DNA of 64,000 bases from Trematomus loennbergii (lineage: Eukaryota; Chordata; Actinopteri; Perciformes; Nototheniidae), in NCBI GenBank assembly GCA_012861695.1, contig JAAOOA010000016.1:22295202-22359201 (forward strand). The letters run 5' to 3'. This document shows positions 42,703 through 56,811 of this stretch, piece by piece; within the stretch, counting starts at the first letter, position 1; every line of letters starts with the position of its first letter. The notes below the pieces were generated by a model that did no database searches, had not been told where the DNA came from, and worked only from the letters and a program-made list of their open reading frames with translations. The position numbers and the translations under genes are program-made.

Positions 42703-45700
42703 CTGCAAGAGAGAGGGAAAGAGAACAACATTGATTTGCAAAATGAGTTTCCTACTCTTCATCACTGCTGTGGAAACAAGGCCAAAGTGCCCCAACCTTG
42801 GCTCCCATTAGGCCACTGCTCCGGCTGACACAACTTCTGATTTAATGCACAGCTCAGCAGGTCATAACATGATATACAGGGGAATTTAACACAAACATTT
42901 GAGGTCTACGTATGACCTTGCAAGGTCAGGCTTTCATATAAAGAACACAGGGCAGAAATGAGAAGAAAGAAAAGAGGGGAGAAAAAAAAGAGAGCAATGA
43001 GAGAGAGGGAGAAGAAAGCATTAAGAAAACAAAGCAATCAATAGTGACATCATTAAAGCTTGGGTAGGTAACAGAAACCAGCAAGAGCGAGATAGATTAA
43101 AAAAACTATCCAACTAAAAAACACAGCCCAGTGTTGAAACTTTTTTTTCAATACAATTATAGCGAGCTGACAGCCCCTCTGTCCAGGCATCCATCTAAAG
43201 CAGGCAGATGGGCAGGTAAGGATATATTATACAGACCAACTAACTATATTTCTGCAAAAGCCACATATAACAGATTTAGTTTTCTCTAGTCAGAGCATTT
43301 GGTTTGTTGAATGCTGTCGGGGTGTAATGCGATGACATAGATTCATTTGGATTGTATTCATCACTCCCTGATACTGTGGTCATTAGGAGGCCTAAACTAT
43401 GCTAGTCAATAGTGCAAAATGTAAGCTTTCAAATTGTTTCGTTCACAACACATCCACATGTTCCAATTTAAGAAGGCAAAGAGTGTATTATCATATCATG
43501 CAATTATGTATTGTTTATTTATGTTTATTTTGTACATTTTTATCCATCCTGGACACAAAGTAAGCTTTGCAGGTCTATCTAATTCCGCCTTACTCGTGCT
43601 TGCAACATGTACAACACGTTTGACCCCGTTACAACTATTTGTGAGACAATAACAAATGTATCCTGATCCCTATGAAACCTGCCATAGAGCAAAACTAATT
43701 ATCCTTGAACACAGCAGATCATCACCAAACTCATTATCCTCAGAGACAAATATCATATCATAAACTATCGACCTTGGAGAGCCACACAAACACAACGCTC
43801 TGGTTCTTTTATTGTGTTTATTGTAGCTACACACATTCATGCTCCATAGGTGCCAATGTGGGGTTTAAATGAATCTAGCAGCCAGTCAATGGGGTGGACC
43901 AAAGAGACACTGGCAGAGATATTAGCAATTTCACTCTCATCCTCACAGCCACCTGTCTGAGCTGATGTCTGACCTGGGAATAGTGTTTATGTTTGCTGGC
44001 AGCACTGGTGTCAGGAATATATTGCCTAATTATTATATGCAGCCACTAAAATGTTATTTTTTAGTCCTCTATGTCTCATACTGGTTGCAAAAAAGGTTGA
44101 TTACAGCATGGAGGCTGAAGGGAGCACTGTAAGGCTCCTTTTTAACATCCGCAGAACTGAGTGGAGAAACGTAGGAGAAGGAAAGAAAATAAACTACCTC
44201 CGAACCTCAAAAAGCTGCAGGCACTTAACAGAAGCATATTCAGCAAACACCCACAGGTCACTCATCTGCCAGACCTTAAATACTGGATGAAATGCAACAA
44301 AAGATGAAGGTCTACCTGCAGGAGAACCAAGCAATGCATGCTTCTCATATTTCCAGTGTTTGTCTAACAGCTGCTGCGTTCACATGTAGTATAAGGTGTG
44401 TGTGCATCATGTAGCATAATGAGATACTGTATGAAGAGGTACAATTCAAAGTGTGCAGTAGTGATGACTGTTACCTGACACCGGAGCAGCTCAGCAAGGG
44501 ATCAATACACCTACAATTACAGGATGTAGTATCTCTGTGATGACTGGTTAAAATGACCAAGACTCTGTTTGAATCTCTGTTCAAAAAGAAGAAGCATATA
44601 TGCTGGTAGCTTGTTCCTTGCATTGAAATGCTGTCAAACTCAGTGAAATACATCTTCAAATATGAAAGCTAATCTATCTGCATGACTAGATCCAACTAGC
44701 CGTACACGTCTTTTTTGTAATTTGGTTGAAGTGACCTTTTAAAAGTGCATTTATGTGAGGAATAACTACTTGAGATGAACCCTTTCTTTTTCAAGGATGT
44801 CATCAACAAGACAATTTAACCACAATTTGACAAAACATCAATCAGACAATACAGATTTGACAAATACAAACGAATGAAAAATAGATAAAAAATAATAAAA
44901 AATAAGACAAATAAAACAAAAATCAAGAGATTATACTCTAAGCAGAGCATGACAACTGCTAGTGTTAGATAGAGCAATAAGAAATTAAAATAAAAAACAT
45001 AATTTGGAGTTGTTATTATCACTAGGTTCAACTAATCCTAGGATAAGAAGACCATCAGGATAAGCTTCAAACATCAATGTGAGTAATACATTCCTCCCCA
45101 TATTGCTGCCTCACTGCAAACTGAGTGCTTAAACATCCAGTCAGTTTGATCACTAGAGCAATGACTGCAAACATCAAAATCCCTCTCAAATATTTGTAAA
45201 GCTTTTATATACAAACAATTTGTGCTCTTTTGGGCATTTTCGCTGTTTACCATTCCTTACAGCAGCATATGCCAGGAAATTCAAATCATACAGCAAAGAT
45301 AGCCTTGAGTGGGTAGCACAAACAAGAGAGGCATAAATAACGTGATTTAGGGAGATTGCTTGCCTGAATGTTTTAAAAATGCTCCCCAGGGTCCATCTAG
45401 AAAAGGCTGCGCAAGGTGGATGGCACAGTGCCACACTGCACAAATGCAGGCACTGTTACTGTCTCACACACACACAGAGGTGAAGGCCAGACCAGAGAGA
45501 GCGGATGTTTATATCCTCAGATCAGAGGCAGAAACAGAGTCCTCCTCTCTGCCAAACCTCCTCTAATAGTCTGCCATTTGCTATACCTGTTTTGGCATAT
45601 TCTACTCATACAAGTGAGATGGAAAACGATCCTTTAGTTTTAGAGCAGATAGTCTTGTGATTGTTTCTTCTGGTTTGTTGTGCCGCTATGTCACCGCATA

Positions 45701-47439
45701 CTGAAGCAAAGCAGAAGGAATTTTTGCAGTGAGCCGACGGTCTGTGAACACGATGCAGAGGCTGCCAGAGGTCATGAGGCCCCCTGTGGCTTTGGAAGCA
45801 CATCCAAGAAAAAATCTTGAGTGTGCCTATAGAGAAGCAAAATGAGTGTCTTCACAGTGCAGCCTGAGTAAAGTGTCAGCGGCCCAATTATCTTCTTATG
45901 AGCTCTTCCTCTTTGCCAGAGAACAAGAAACCATGCTGCGAGGAGGGAAATAGAAGTCTACATCACGCATCCTGCTCTAATTTGCCTTATGAGGGCTCAG
46001 AGCGCTGCAGATGTTGATGTCAGGAGGACGAGCAGAGCACAAGATCGCCACAAGCCGGGGGACAGGATGAGTTTCGCTGGCATTTGAAGTGCAGCCAGTT
46101 TCTATTCATGCATACAGATTTGTGCTAAGAAGATCCGCGACAGAAAAGGAAAGGGAATGAGAAAGAGGATGAGAGGACGCAGGTGAGGCTTCTGTCATTG
46201 CACTGTAACATTGATTGATTCAGGACTGAACAAAGATCAAACATTGATTCAGAGCAGCCAAAACTGGTGCAAAGGAAATGTAATAAGCATGCATATATAC
46301 AGACAGTGAGACATGATGTTGCTCAAAATACCTTTTCTTTGTGTCACTGCTGGTGACATTAGGCATTTTTCTTCCAGATCAGGTTTGGAAGAAATACTTT
46401 CACACACATAATTACAATTTATGCATGCGGCTGCAACAAATCACCAGAAAATATACAACAACCGATTCCTTTGTATGCAGATCACTATTCTCTGTATTAT
46501 TTGGACACTCAGGATGTTGAGTGTATATTGAAAAGACTCTGCTAGGGACTTGTCATCTCCTCTCTCTATCCCCAGTTTCCCATCTTTGCTGTATACATCT
46601 GCAGTTTAATCACATTTGAGTTGAGCAAAGGGCCCTCTGTGAAAAAAACATGTTGTCCTGTATTCTGCTCATCCTGCAAGGAGAGCAGATGGTCCCCGGA
46701 TCTGCTTGGAAACCTGACAACAACTAATTGCCCAAATAGTGACAGTGTTCAGTTGTACTCACTCACACATGTTTGCATGGAGAAACACATTTGCACATGG
46801 GATTACAAAACAAATTTATTTTAAATCTTGCCTCACCCTGTGGTTGTGAAAGCAGTTCATGAAACGTTAATGAACTGTTGATGATGTTTGTGGCATCAAG
46901 GTGATAAATGTGTCACAGATACTGAGACTTGTGACAAGAGAAGGACACTTGGGTGCAGATAATTATACATCCCACAAATGGATGAAGTGTAAACAATCTT
47001 ATCGTGATTGTTTGCAGATAATGTAGCATTATTTGTTGCACTGTTAAACATTGAATTTCTAAAAGATACCATTGAAGAGGTGTCACTAACGCAGGCATCT
47101 TAATATCTTTGTGTGCCTGTGTGTGTGTGTGTTTTCAGTGAGTGTAGCAGCCACATACAGTTTGTTGAATTTAAGCATAAGCGTTTCAAGTAAATCCCTT
47201 TCTCAAGTGCTAATCCTGTGGATAGTGGTCCAAACATAGCTGATGTGATGCCATGGTAAGATATTTCAAGCACAACTACAATCATCTTTTGATAAAGAAA
47301 ACCTTTCTTCTGTCCAAAACATCCGCAGATTTCAGATTTTTGGTGTCAGCCAATAGGAGAACAATGGCCTTCTTTACAGGCTCTCTTTTTGCACTGTTAG
47401 TCACACAGGAAGAGGTTTGTTTTATAAAAAGCATTACAA

Positions 47440-47640
47440 AATGTGGAAATAAATACACAAATAAATAAATGCACATAAATATGGAAATAAATAAATAAAT
47501 ACAAGTCGAGAATAAAACACAGCACACATTATTATATATCTTTGATATATTTCTACATTCACAGTCACTTACATTAATTTATTTCTGTATTTATTTCCTC
47601 ATTTATTTATTCCGTATTTATTTATACTTATGTCATGTTC
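47440..47640. repeat. AATA/TATT-rich inverted array
   Basis: The left arm is built of AAATAAATAAATGCACATAA and AAATAAATAAATAAATAC. The right arm is built of ATTTATTTCTGTATTTATTT and ATTTATTTATTCCGTATTTA. The arms are roughly inverted copies separated by about 60 bp, so the block could form a long hairpin. It looks like a decayed MITE or a microsatellite-derived palindrome. Confidence 0.55.
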
Positions 47641-47895
47641 CGTCCTCCATAACAGTGTGGATCAATCACGTAAACAAAGCACCACCTCAGTGGCCTAAAG
47701 CGTTGGCTTGGCTTCTATAATGGCCATGGTCTGGTAAGAGTTTCAAATCAATCTGAGCAGTACAAGCTGCTGTATAGCTCAGTGGTTATAGCAGGTACTC
47801 CAGATCACTGAGGGACTGTGGTACGATATTTCAGGCTGTACATTTTTTTTAAATGTGTCTGGCCAAAAAACATAATTACAAAAATAAAAAGTTCC

Positions 47896-48841
47896 TTAAA
47901 GTGGACCTATCATGCTATATTTAAATGATATATTGTAGGGCCATACCTATATAAGGTATATTTATACGTTTCTGTTTTCAAAATACCAAACAGATCATGC
48001 ATTTTAGCCATGCCTCATTTCGCTCTATGTGCTGTTTGCTGTCTACGGTTCTGATTCTGCTGACCACGCCCCCCTGCAGGAGAGGGGAGACGTGCTCTGA
48101 TCAGCTGCTGGGCTGTCAGAAGAGGGGTGTTTAATTATATAGAGTCGTTATTCATTTGTTTTAAAGCTCAATAAATAACAAAGAAGACCTTTGACCGGCA
48201 CTTTTCTAATTTTGTCCGGAAGATTTAAACTTTAACGGACATCTTGACCGGCGAAACAAACTGAAACTGAAACTCTGCCGCACGGTCCCCTCGTTCCTTG
48301 GAAGAGGCGGAGAGGTGGGTGTTTGTCATCTGCTGGTGGACTAACCGGAGAGAATTACAGTGCTTGCCTCGACGGGGAGGGATTGCATTGCAGCGGGAGC
48401 AAACGCTTGCCTCGGGGAGGGAGAAAAAAAGCCACAGCGGAGAATAAACAGAAGGGTAACCGTGGTAACTATGGGCGGGAAGTCTTCTTCGCTGCTTTTG
48501 TGGCAGACTACAGCGCCACTTACAGGCCTGGCATATGTACCACAGCGTCTCCAGCGCTTTCGAGCGGCAATGGCCGGCCGTGGCCCAACCCCACATTCCC
48601 CTGATAGGTGGAGAGTTGGCCCAATAGCCGTAGCGCCACCGTCCTGACGTCAGGACCATGTTCAAATCTGGATCAGTTTTTATCAGATCCGTTGCAGCCC
48701 CTTTTTTAGAGATTTGGGTATGGAGGAAAATAGAGAGGGTTGTGTTTTCTGACACTTGGTGAGTTCCCTGGAACACCGGGGACACATATTCATGTATAAA
48801 AGACGTACAAAAGTGCATTTTGCATGATAGGTCCCCTTTAA
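47896..48841. mobile_element. Non-autonomous TTAA element, copy 2 (longer form)
   Basis: Same termini and TTAA flanks as copy 1 but in the opposite orientation. At 946 bp it holds an extra internal segment of about 350 bp that copy 1 lacks. The 197-codon minus-strand frame and overlapping plus-strand frames inside it are repeat translation; equivalent stretches appear in copy 1. Confidence 0.85.
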
Positions 48842-51800
48842 AGAATATTCACTAAAATTAAGCGAAAAAATAAACCTGTAGCCTACGCAGCGTCCCCAGC
48901 GCAAATGACCCGCGGTGCAGAATGAGTGACAGTAAAAGAGCAATTTCAGGCAAAGTGCTGTCATGCTGTGTAAGTTACTGCTGAGGAGACATTTTGTGTG
49001 TGTCTATATGTGTGAGTGTGTTTGTGTGTGCTTGGGGCATAATGCTGGGAATGCAGTTCATTTCCGATAAACTGTATGCTCTCCCTCACACACTCACACA
49101 CTTCTTCCTCTCGCTGTGTAATGAGTTGAAGCAGAGTTCATAAAGGTATGCTCGTCATTATTCTGTGTTTACTGCCGCAGTCTGCGTCTGTCCTCTCTCT
49201 GTTGCCTCTGTTTCTCCTCTGACTGTTCAATGTATTCAATTCAATCATTTCCAGTACCACAAATGAAAAGAGAATACACGCTCAGCATAATATAGTGATG
49301 ATGTTCCTGTTCAAATGGTCATCTATCAGTGGCAACTTGACAATTGAAATGGATGAGTGGATTTATGCATGTCTTGTCTGTAGCAAAAATCAATAATGTA
49401 TTACTTATTTGTTTTCTCTTGAAGAGTTATATTAGAAGATGGATACTACTCTCATAACTGAATGGCAAATATGATCTTTCCATCTCTAAAGACATATTCC
49501 ATTTTCTCAGGCCTCTTCAGTATTATTTACCCTTTCACCAGATGCCTTTTTTCTAGATACCAGACCCTTCCACTCCCACTTCATTACCCTTACCATTTCC
49601 CCACCTGCACTTCATTTCCTCATTAGCCCTGCATTACTTAAACCAGCCTCTACCCTTTTCATTGCCAGTTTTTCAAAATCACCATGTGCTGCACATAATT
49701 ACATTTAAGTAAAAAACTGAAAGTGCTGGTTGTGATCCTCTACCTGATCTATTGGACTTTGTATTCCAATCCTGCCCCTTTGGATTTGTTTTCCTCCCTT
49801 GACCCTTCCCTGCTTTGCGACTGTAAGTTTACCTCCTGATCACTGAACTGATCCTGTCTCCTTTGGCTCCTTGCCTCAATTATGCTATACAGCTAGCAGC
49901 AGGTTAGCTTAGCTTACATAATATGCCTATACTAGCACCTCTTTAAGCTCATCAATTTAAAGGTTATATATTTAAAATGTCTCATAATGTAGAGCTATTC
50001 TTTTCATTACACTCCATTACCTATTGTGTTGGTGTAGTTATGTTGGAAATGGGCTTCCTCATCCCCAACCAAAACAACAATGGACACAGTCAATTTGGAA
50101 GAGTGTTCCACTAATACAGGCTCAAAAAAGTACATGTAATTCAAGTCATTTATGCCATTACATTAGTTCAACCTGTCTATACCCCCCGCCCCTATTTATC
50201 CTATTTAGCTGTAGTATTTTAAAAGTGACCCACATCACATGTCTTATGCTCATGTAGGACTAATCACTTGTATGGAAATATTTTCAGGAGGTTTTGATCC
50301 TTTCTTTCCTCTTTACCTAGTAGATATCTTTGTTCCTGTTCTACAGTTTGGTCATTGCATGAATAGACACTGTGGATGGATTGGATAGTTAGATTTTTCA
50401 TTTATGTGTGGCTGTGTAGACCAGCAGGTTCTCATTAGTCCTTTTTACTGTCTGTGATGAAAGCGAAACTGACAATTCACTTTCCGGGTCTGCAGAGATG
50501 ATCGTCCCTTGTCAATTCATCAAATCTGAAATGACGCTGTGTTGAAAGATATTACAACTGGGACTCTGATTAGGAATAAAATATATAAATAATCAATCAA
50601 ATGAATACATAAGAGTTATATGAGCAACAGATAGAACAATACAGGGGTTTATGGGGGGAATCGGGGGCGGGTTCTGGGCTTTTTTTTTCTGCTGATGTTG
50701 AGTTAACCGCAAGCGATTATATAAACAGAGTTGCTGACTTTCATATTTGTGTCACAGGTGCCATAATGGTCTTAAACTCTTGCAAACACTAAATGCATTT
50801 GTAAGCTTGTATATGAGTTGGTGTTATTGTCAGTTAGTATTAGAGAAACTAATATTATCATTTTATTTGAGGGCTCCAGATAGCATCACATCTCTCTGTT
50901 AACCAAGATAAGTCAGTGTCATTACAGGCTGTACTTTATTGTACTTTTAGAAAGTCAGAGGGGAAACACTGTCTGGTGGTTAATATCTAAGAAAAGACGG
51001 TGCTGCTCTTTCGTGCTGTCACAGCCTGTCACCTTTTGAGCCGCTTCCTGCTCCGACTTTATGAAAAGTGACATGAAGTGCACCTCTCCAGAGACAGTGT
51101 GCTCTCAGTTCATCTCTGTGTCTGTCTGTTTGGGTCTCTTGAGTGAATCCAGGGCTCCAAATGCCCTGCCAGCCGGATGAGCAGTCAAACAGATCTGCGC
51201 TTACACAAGCACAATCACAGAAGCTTAACACTGTGAGGATATGACTTCTTGATAATAGGGCCCTCGAACAGAAACACGGTGCTATGATAATGAAGATTTT
51301 TTGTCATCCAGATCGGGGCTTTTAAAAAAAAAAGATATACCGAACTGGTCATGCTATGTAAAGTTAAAGTTTTACCCTTTTTCATGATTAAGAAATGTCT
51401 TCAAGACTACAAAGCAAATCCAGTTGACTTTGAATAACAGAGTGCAGTAGCTGGTTGGCTTAGGGCCCTTTTTCCATCTCTGGTTAATTTGAAAAAAGGA
51501 GTGATCATCTCAGCTTGACGCCACTGGTCAAATAAAAGAAAGAAATGGATGACCAGATTCTTGGCGCTTGGTGTGTAATGGCTGGAAGCCCAGACCTACA
51601 TGTCTTTGAAGATTTTCCGCTATCAGTCTGTTTGACAGAGCTGTCAAGTGTGTTTGTACATCTGCTCACTTTGTGTTGATGACAGTGTTACAGAAGCTGT
51701 GACTAGAATATAAATCCGACTTGTGTTTGTATATTACAAGTGTAATTCAATGAAAGGTTATCTCACGTTGACAAGAAACATGACAGCTTCTATGTTTCCA

Positions 51801-54800
51801 TATTACTTACGCTTTCCTAAAATGAATTGAGATTTAGTTTCACTTCACTCTTCCAGCCTGGCATTGTGTTATACGACAGATTGGGATTATTTGTTTTCTT
51901 TTGTTTTGTAGAAGTGAAGTATCCATCACTACATCATAAATGTGAAATTGATTTTTGGGATCGGATAAACTGCTTTTCTTCTGAGAAGATGAAAACAAAT
52001 CTTGTATCTGTTCATTTAATATGAACCAGAGCCAGGAGACCATTATCTTAGATTAGTAAAACTCATTTTAATTGAGTTTCTTATCTTAATTCAAAGAGAA
52101 GCAAACAGCTAGTCTGATTCTCTCAACCTCAAAGGTGGCAACGACACACCTGGAAGCTGCTTCTTACAACGTTGTCTTTATTTACATTTATACTCCCCTT
52201 CATGATGCCTTTATTGCTCCGCTTTGCTTAATGTTAATTAACAATGTGTCATGATGTTTTTATGCATTTTAATCTTGCAAGCTGAGATGTGATTAAAAAA
52301 CATAATCACACACCCAAGGGTCCAGATGGCCTTTTGCTTACAATGCATGGACATTGATGATGGGAGTTTTATTATGGACAATAGCTTTTCTTTGGAATAT
52401 TTTCTATGCTTTAATGGGCAATGACTGACGGCCCCATTGTTCTTTTTTTATAAAGAACTTTACGATGTTGTTCACAAAGTAAATGGGTGCAAAAATAGAC
52501 TCACAACATTATTCACTTCTCTGTACTTTATCTGCCTGTCTCTACACCACCATGTGTAATGAAAATGTTATAGTCTTTTCACTTTGTCTGAATACACACA
52601 ACATCGTTGAGGTGAATCAATAAAACAGGAACATCATCCATCTTTACGACAAGTACACACACAGGAGGGTATGATCTTGAATACAGAAGGGGAAAGGCAG
52701 CATGTAGCACTTTAAATTAAATGCAAATAAGGCGACAACAGCATTTAATCAAAATCCTCTTCCCTCGTGCCATATTTGTTTTGTTTTGGATACTATGTTT
52801 ATGTAAAGGATGGCAATGTGTTGTGTTAGTCAAATAGGGGAAAGTCTCAACATTTCTACTAAGTCAGAGACAACTTTTCTCTCTGCAAAATGTTCTTGCT
52901 TCCAAGGTGCCTTATAATGATGATACTAAATTAAGTACGGTTATAAATCTGTGTGAATGCAATCACATCTGAGCAGTTCCTCCTTTTCCCATCTCCTTCC
53001 TCTATAATGTTTTACAATCAGCCGCTGCACTCTGCTAGCATTTTATAGAGGACGAACATCTGTGCACTGAATATTCTCTATCAGTGAAAATCGAGGTGCT
53101 TTGATTGGGTCCCCGAAGGTTGAATGTTTGAAGGAACTTTTGTCAAGTGGTACCTCGCCAAAATATTTTCCATAAATGACATTTTTATGGCAATATCTTA
53201 TTCTTAATTGCTTCTATTCCTTGTTGGCAACAGCACAAGTTGAATTGTATATCCATACCTTTTTATAAAATCAGGATTACAAATGTGTAAGCAAACAGTC
53301 ATTTCTTTGTGACCTCTTGACGTATCTTAATCTAATATTAAATGTCCATTTAGCACTGTTTTGGTCTCCATCTACTTCTGAGGAACACATCTGGCTCTTG
53401 AGCTTTTAAATGCTAGGCAATGTTCAACGGTTTGTCTCTTACATTGTCTTACCTAACATTTGGATAACATGTAATATAGATTTTTTTCCTTGACGACAAA
53501 CAACGCCAAGGAGTGGAGACATTTGACCTAAAAGGTACATTTGTGAGCAGCAGATTAAGGTGGTAAATCTTTGTACAGTAGGTTCAATGTCTCATTGATT
53601 TTGTTCATATAAACTTAAAGGACCACACAGCTAAACAATGAGCTGAAACAGCTGCCTGCTGGGAAATGTAGAGTCGGCAGAAAATTCTCCTTGGGATTGC
53701 CACTATGAGCAACTCCATAACAATAACTCTAATGTTAATAACATATTGATGAGAGTAGCTTTACATTAATAAGTGAACCTGACATTGGGGACATGTAGTA
53801 TTTGATTAAAAGTAATTGGGGAGGAATTTCACATCCTTTCTTTCTTAAGCACATGCTCTTCTGTAACTTCTTATATACTGTACAGTACACAGTCTTGTAT
53901 TCAGTCATTTGTGTGCTGCAGGTGTCCACAAAATGCAAATGCTCACACCGCTACACACACTCTGGACACTTGTGTTAAATGTGATGCTGTAGTCGTTTTA
54001 TTTTGTTAATTCAACCTAAGTGACGGTTGTCTTTTGGTACGATCCAGTTTTTGTCCCTGTGTTCTTGTATAACACTTATAAATAAAGTTGATCTAAATTG
54101 AATTGCTCCTGTGTAAAAGAAAGACTTCTCCTCTATAGAAACTGAAGGCGAGGCCATCCATCACGTCTCAGGCGGTCTGCGGACGAGTCCCAGCCGCTCC
54201 AATCTCTCCCAGATTTACTCTGGCAGTCATGCAGCCCCATACCTACACTCTATAAAAAAACTCATCAATTCCTGCTCACCTGGGATCTCTGCTCTCAATT
54301 TGTTCTTTCCGTCTCTATCTGCACTCTTATCCCTTGATCTATTCCCTGATTCGCACATGGGGCCCATCGGCACTGAGGGTTAGCGCATTGGATTGCAAAG
54401 GCCTGCTGCAATCATCCATCGTCCAGGTTAATCCGCCAGGTCATGTATTCACAAGGGAGGTTTGGATAATTGTGTGTGTTATTCATGCAGGAAATGTCTC
54501 TGTATAGCAATGAAAACAGTCATTTAATTGCACAGAATGCATCCAGCCAGTTTGAGAGTAGATGATGTCTGAAGGCAGGACAACAGTCTGTGAGTGACTG
54601 ATGCTCCTTTCTATCCGGAGAACACAAGAACTGATGGGTTTCTGCGATAATGAGAATGGATATACTGCCTCTGGTTGGATGTGGACACTTGGACCAGGAA
54701 GTATTAATGGTGGAACAATAGGTGCAATGAGTGTTGAGAAACTCCTTTAAGCTTACCATTATCTTCATGCATGCCAAAATTAATCTCATTTACTAATAAT

Positions 54801-54813
54801 TGACACTAACAAT

Positions 54814-55575
54814 TGTAAGAAATTAAAATCAATGTTTAATGACGTAATTTAGAATAAATATTACGATTTTAATTAAAGCTGTTTTATTCTGAAAAAAACG
54901 GAAGTTCACGCACACTCTTAATTTAAAACTTTTATTCAGAAAATTATTCATCTCCGGTTAGCATTAGCATATGGCTAATCTTACGTTTTTGAGAAAAGTG
55001 AATTTAAGGTGAAAATGACACGTAGTGTTGCACACTAAAACACACTGACTTTAACACTACATTTATTGACGCCGAGATGTTATTATTGCTGAATATTAAA
55101 TTAATGTACAGTTTTATTCTAAAAAGCTTTATTGAAAGACAATTCCATTGTTCACATGACGTCACTTCCGGTTTCACGCTAACAATGATTACAGTCGTTA
55201 AAATGCATTAAATAAAAAGTCATGAATGAGAATACGAGGAGAAAAGGCGTGTGGAGTTATACAATGAACACACAACGTCTAAATCCTCTGATTTACGCGA
55301 TATCAGACACAGAAGAACTCGAGGAGGGAGGTCTCCCTTTCTCCAGAGCCGCCAATGAGAGGAGGAGCCAGGAATTGGATATTAGCTCGCTTCACTTGGA
55401 ATCGCTCTCTCTTCTCCCTCACGAACATGGCGCTGTGTTCCTGATTTGCTCTATTTGTTTCAAAACCACGTTACTTCATTAAATTACCCATTTTTAACCT
55501 TTTCGAGACTACATTGTCTCTTTTTAACTTCCTCCTGGACGCGAGAACAACGAGCACGATCTTCAATTGCTGACA
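54814..55575 (+). repeat. ERV 5' LTR
   Basis: The start TG at 54814 is set by alignment with the 3' copy (54814-55083 against 63009-63255), in which nearly all bases agree apart from a 21-22 bp indel at about 54845-54866 and scattered substitutions. Beyond 55083 there is no second copy to compare. The LTR contains AATAAA at 55211, a CCAAT-like GCCAATGAG near 55350 and ATTAAA near 55480. The end is uncertain: TGACACCCGACGTGAGCTCG at 55571 resembles a mutated lysine-type tRNA primer-binding site, which would put the LTR end at about 55570-55575. Confidence 0.65.
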
Positions 55576-55956
55576 CCCGACGTGAGCTCGTGGACCCCAG
55601 GAGAGAAACTTGCAGCTTCGAAGGAGATTCTACAAAATCCATCACGCACACAAGGGCCCGAAATACACGGTAAGACAGCCAGTTAAATCAAAATCTTCAA
55701 TAGTTTATATAGGAACGATTAGATGTGTGTGTTTGATGGTGAGTACTTAGACCTCCTGAGAAGAACTGTTTATTTAATGTTAAAAAACGAAATTAGCAAC
55801 AGATATAACACGTGACGTTGTTTTGAAGCAGACAAGGTGAGTCTGTTTTGTCTCTTTGTTCTTTCATCGGCGCCGCCTGATATTAATCTGTGTTTTTAAG
55901 CCGGAATACGTATATAATAATGTGTTTTTAAGTAAGAGTGTTACATTTAATAAATA

Positions 55957-56085
55957 TTAGGTATTAAGTCCAATAAATAGTTTGTTTAAGTCTGCTATTA
56001 GGTATTAAGTCCAATAAATAGTTCGTTTAAGTCTGCTATTAGGTATTAAGTCCAGTATTGTCAATGTAAGTCTGCTAAGAGTGTT
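55957..56085 (+). repeat. 41-bp tandem repeat in ERV leader
   Basis: AGGTATTAAGTCCAATAAAT plus AGTTTGTTTAAGTCTGCTATT is repeated twice nearly exactly, with a third diverged unit. It lies in the untranslated leader between LTR and gag. No function can be assigned. Confidence 0.9.
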
Positions 56086-56811
56086 GTAAAGATATAGTAA
56101 GCTGAAAAGTCCTGTTTTTTTTTTTAAGGCCTGAAGTATTTCAGTGATTTGATTCGTGTGCTGGACCATTGCGGCTGATTTACAGGGAGATTATGATAGA
56201 ATTTACGTTAAAATTATGACTGTCGTTTAATTGTGTTCCAATTTGTCCTTTGCTAGTCCCAGACTTGCGTGTTAGCACACCGATCAATCATAGTTTAAAA
56301 AACGGTTTAAGCTAAAAGCATTACACATACTATTATTTCATAATGTACTGGTGTACATGAATACACTGTGTATTTAGATGTTTCATATTTAATAAATGTT
56401 TCTTCATTCATATTTTTCTAACTCAACTCAGATTTTAAAGTTAAAATTCATTACACATGGTATTATTTCATAAACTCTAGTGTGTATAAATACACTGGTG
56501 AGTTTGATTTAATTTATTACATTTAATACATTCTGGAAAGCTAGAAACGTTACATTTCAATTCATATTTTTATGTAAGATACATCGTATATTATTTTAGA
56601 GACTCTAGAATATTTGATACACTGTCGTTTCATTTCAAGCATTACAATTAATGCGTTTTTACATGATCATTTTCCGTTAAAAGCACCCACATAACAATTT
56701 TTCACATTGAAGCATTCCACATAGAATATTTTTAGAAAAAGTACAACGGTACTATTCAGTGGATTAGTAATTCACCTTTGATCATTTAGTAATTCCATAA
56801 AAATAATAAGA

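Larger units (their letters stand above)
42703..54813. other. Gene-poor region upstream of the recognised pld5 exons
   Basis: About 12 kb without a recognisable coding exon. It may hold the first pld5 intron and an unrecognised N-terminal exon or promoter, since the N-terminal cytoplasmic segment is variable. Contents I can name are A/G-rich purine runs near 42960-43020, an AT-rich tetranucleotide inverted array (47440-47640), TTAA element copy 2 (47896-48841) and scattered short homopolymers. The open frames in it are short and lack domain features. Confidence 0.5.

Noticed and set aside
47768..47845. tRNA-like stretch GTATAGCTCAGTGGTTATAG
   Set aside because: It resembles an A box, but no B box or cloverleaf partner follows; at most it is a decayed tRNA-derived repeat.
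48225..48818. 197-codon minus-strand open frame
   Set aside because: It lies wholly in TTAA element copy 2, with parallel frames in copy 1. No transposase features.
55571..55590. Firm call of a lysine tRNA primer-binding site
   Set aside because: The match is imperfect and the LTR end cannot be confirmed because the matching part of the 3' LTR is absent; kept only as a tentative note.
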